Assembly (NCBI GenBank): GCA_903882765.1
Contig: CAIRYE010000110.1
Location: 1 to 6,512, forward strand
Length of the DNA stretch: 6,512 nt
Direction: 5' to 3'
Source of the DNA: an uncultured Anaerolineae bacterium
GTDB lineage: Bacteria > Chloroflexota > Anaerolineae > Anaerolineales > Villigracilaceae
A program made the translations under genes and the position numbers. The notes under the pieces were generated by a model. It did not search any database and was not told the DNA's origin. It saw nothing but the letters and a program-made list of their open reading frames with translations. Of this stretch, positions 6,010 through 6,512 are shown one piece after another. Each line of letters starts with the position of its first letter. Position 1 is the first letter of the stretch.

Positions 6010-6512
6010 ATGTCAGAAAAGATCAAGTTTGGAACAGACGGATGGAGAGGCGTAATTGCCGAAGACTACACGTTTGATAACGTTCGCCGGGCAACCCAAG
6101 GTTTCGCTGATTATATGATCTCACAGGGAAACGCCGGCGCATGGGTTGTTGTAGGGCACGATAAACGATTTGCCTCAGAAAATTTTGCCAAAACCGCCGC
6201 GGAAGTACTTGCCGGGAATGGATTGAAAGTTTATCTAACTGATGGGGCCACCCCCACTCCGGTGATCGCTTTTTCCGCGGTTCAAAAAAAAGCCTGCGGC
6301 GCGATCAATATTACCGCCAGCCATAATCCGCCTTCCGACAACGGGTTCAAAGTGCGAAACGCTACCGGCGGGGCAATTCCGCCCGAAGGTTTAGATCAGA
6401 TCGAAGCCGGCATACCGGATGATGTGAAGGATGCTAAGCGCGTGTTTTTTAAGGATGGGATCGCGGATGGCACGATCGTCCTGTTTGACCCCGCGCCCGA
6501 TTACATTGCCCA
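6010..6512 (+). CDS. Phosphoglucomutase/phosphomannomutase family protein, C-terminus cut by window edge
   Basis: The first 167 codons of an alpha-D-phosphohexomutase are present. These enzymes move phosphate between C1 and C6 of a hexose phosphate through a phosphoserine and Mg2+. The N-terminal FGTDGWRG motif (7-14) and the phosphoserine loop ITASHNPPSDNGFK with Ser104 are intact, followed by the start of domain 2 (LFDPAPDYIA). Family members run about 450-480 residues, so roughly a third is visible. The metal-binding DxDxDR loop and the sugar-specificity loop lie beyond the window, so phosphoglucomutase, phosphomannomutase and phosphoglucosamine mutase cannot be separated firmly. The GTDGWRG form and the GFKVRN tail fit the generic PGM/PMM group better than GlmM. 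It starts 10 nt after the SDR gene behind a strong GAGGTGA site and is presumably the third gene of the unit. A run of eight A bases at 6284-6291 encodes Gln-Lys-Lys, and the frame continues correctly after it. Confidence 0.93.
   Translation, partial: MSEKIKFGTDGWRGVIAEDYTFDNVRRATQGFADYMISQGNAGAWVVVGHDKRFASENFAKTAAEVLAGNGLKVYLTDGATPTPVIAFSAVQKKACGAINITASHNPPSDNGFKVRNATGGAIPPEGLDQIEAGIPDDVKDAKRVFFKDGIADGTIVLFDPAPDYIA

Noticed and set aside
6284..6291. A run of eight A bases considered as a frameshift or slippage site.
   Set aside because: The frame before and after it reads through the conserved TASHNP motif correctly, and it simply encodes Gln-Lys-Lys.

Overview
This is a gene-dense bacterial stretch of mid GC content (roughly 46-47% by eye). 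It carries six protein-coding genes in two divergent transcription units and almost no non-coding DNA. The style of several proteins suggests a member of the Chloroflexota, perhaps Anaerolineae. The clues are the MnmA N-terminal half with its RLWSEPG and NRCCTPDS segments, the S9 peptidase N-terminus with GSVPEPLLPP, and the GTDGWRG-type phosphohexomutase. This placement rests on recalled family resemblance rather than a search, so it is tentative.

The leftward (minus-strand) unit starts at 4051. It holds a group I cysteine desulfurase (IscS/NifS type), then after 4 nt the tRNA-uridine 2-sulfurtransferase mnmA, then after 21 nt a prolyl-oligopeptidase (S9) family serine peptidase that runs off the left edge. 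The first two enzymes form a complete sulfur-transfer pair: the desulfurase makes a persulfide from cysteine, and MnmA uses it with ATP to make 2-thiouridine at position 34 of certain tRNAs. No Tus-type relay protein lies between them. The peptidase has no obvious link to that pathway.

The rightward (plus-strand) unit starts at 4102. It holds a THUMP-domain SAM-dependent RNA methyltransferase (RlmL-N/YpsC type), a classical short-chain dehydrogenase/reductase after 17 nt, and a phosphoglucomutase/phosphomannomutase-family gene after 10 nt that is cut by the right edge.

The 50-nt gap between the units (4052-4101) contains two back-to-back -10 boxes, each a perfect TATAAT. The -35-like hexamer of the rightward promoter overlaps the -10 of the leftward one. 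The rightward start site predicted from the -10 lies within a few bases of the methyltransferase ATG, and no Shine-Dalgarno is visible there, so that message is probably leaderless. There is no gene-free stretch over 300 bases, and I saw no RNA gene, mobile element, CRISPR array or clear hairpin terminator. Most of the window is conserved housekeeping content. The points most worth a second look are the overlapping divergent promoters, the peptidase riding on the tRNA thiolation operon, and a roughly three-fold excess of GATC sites.
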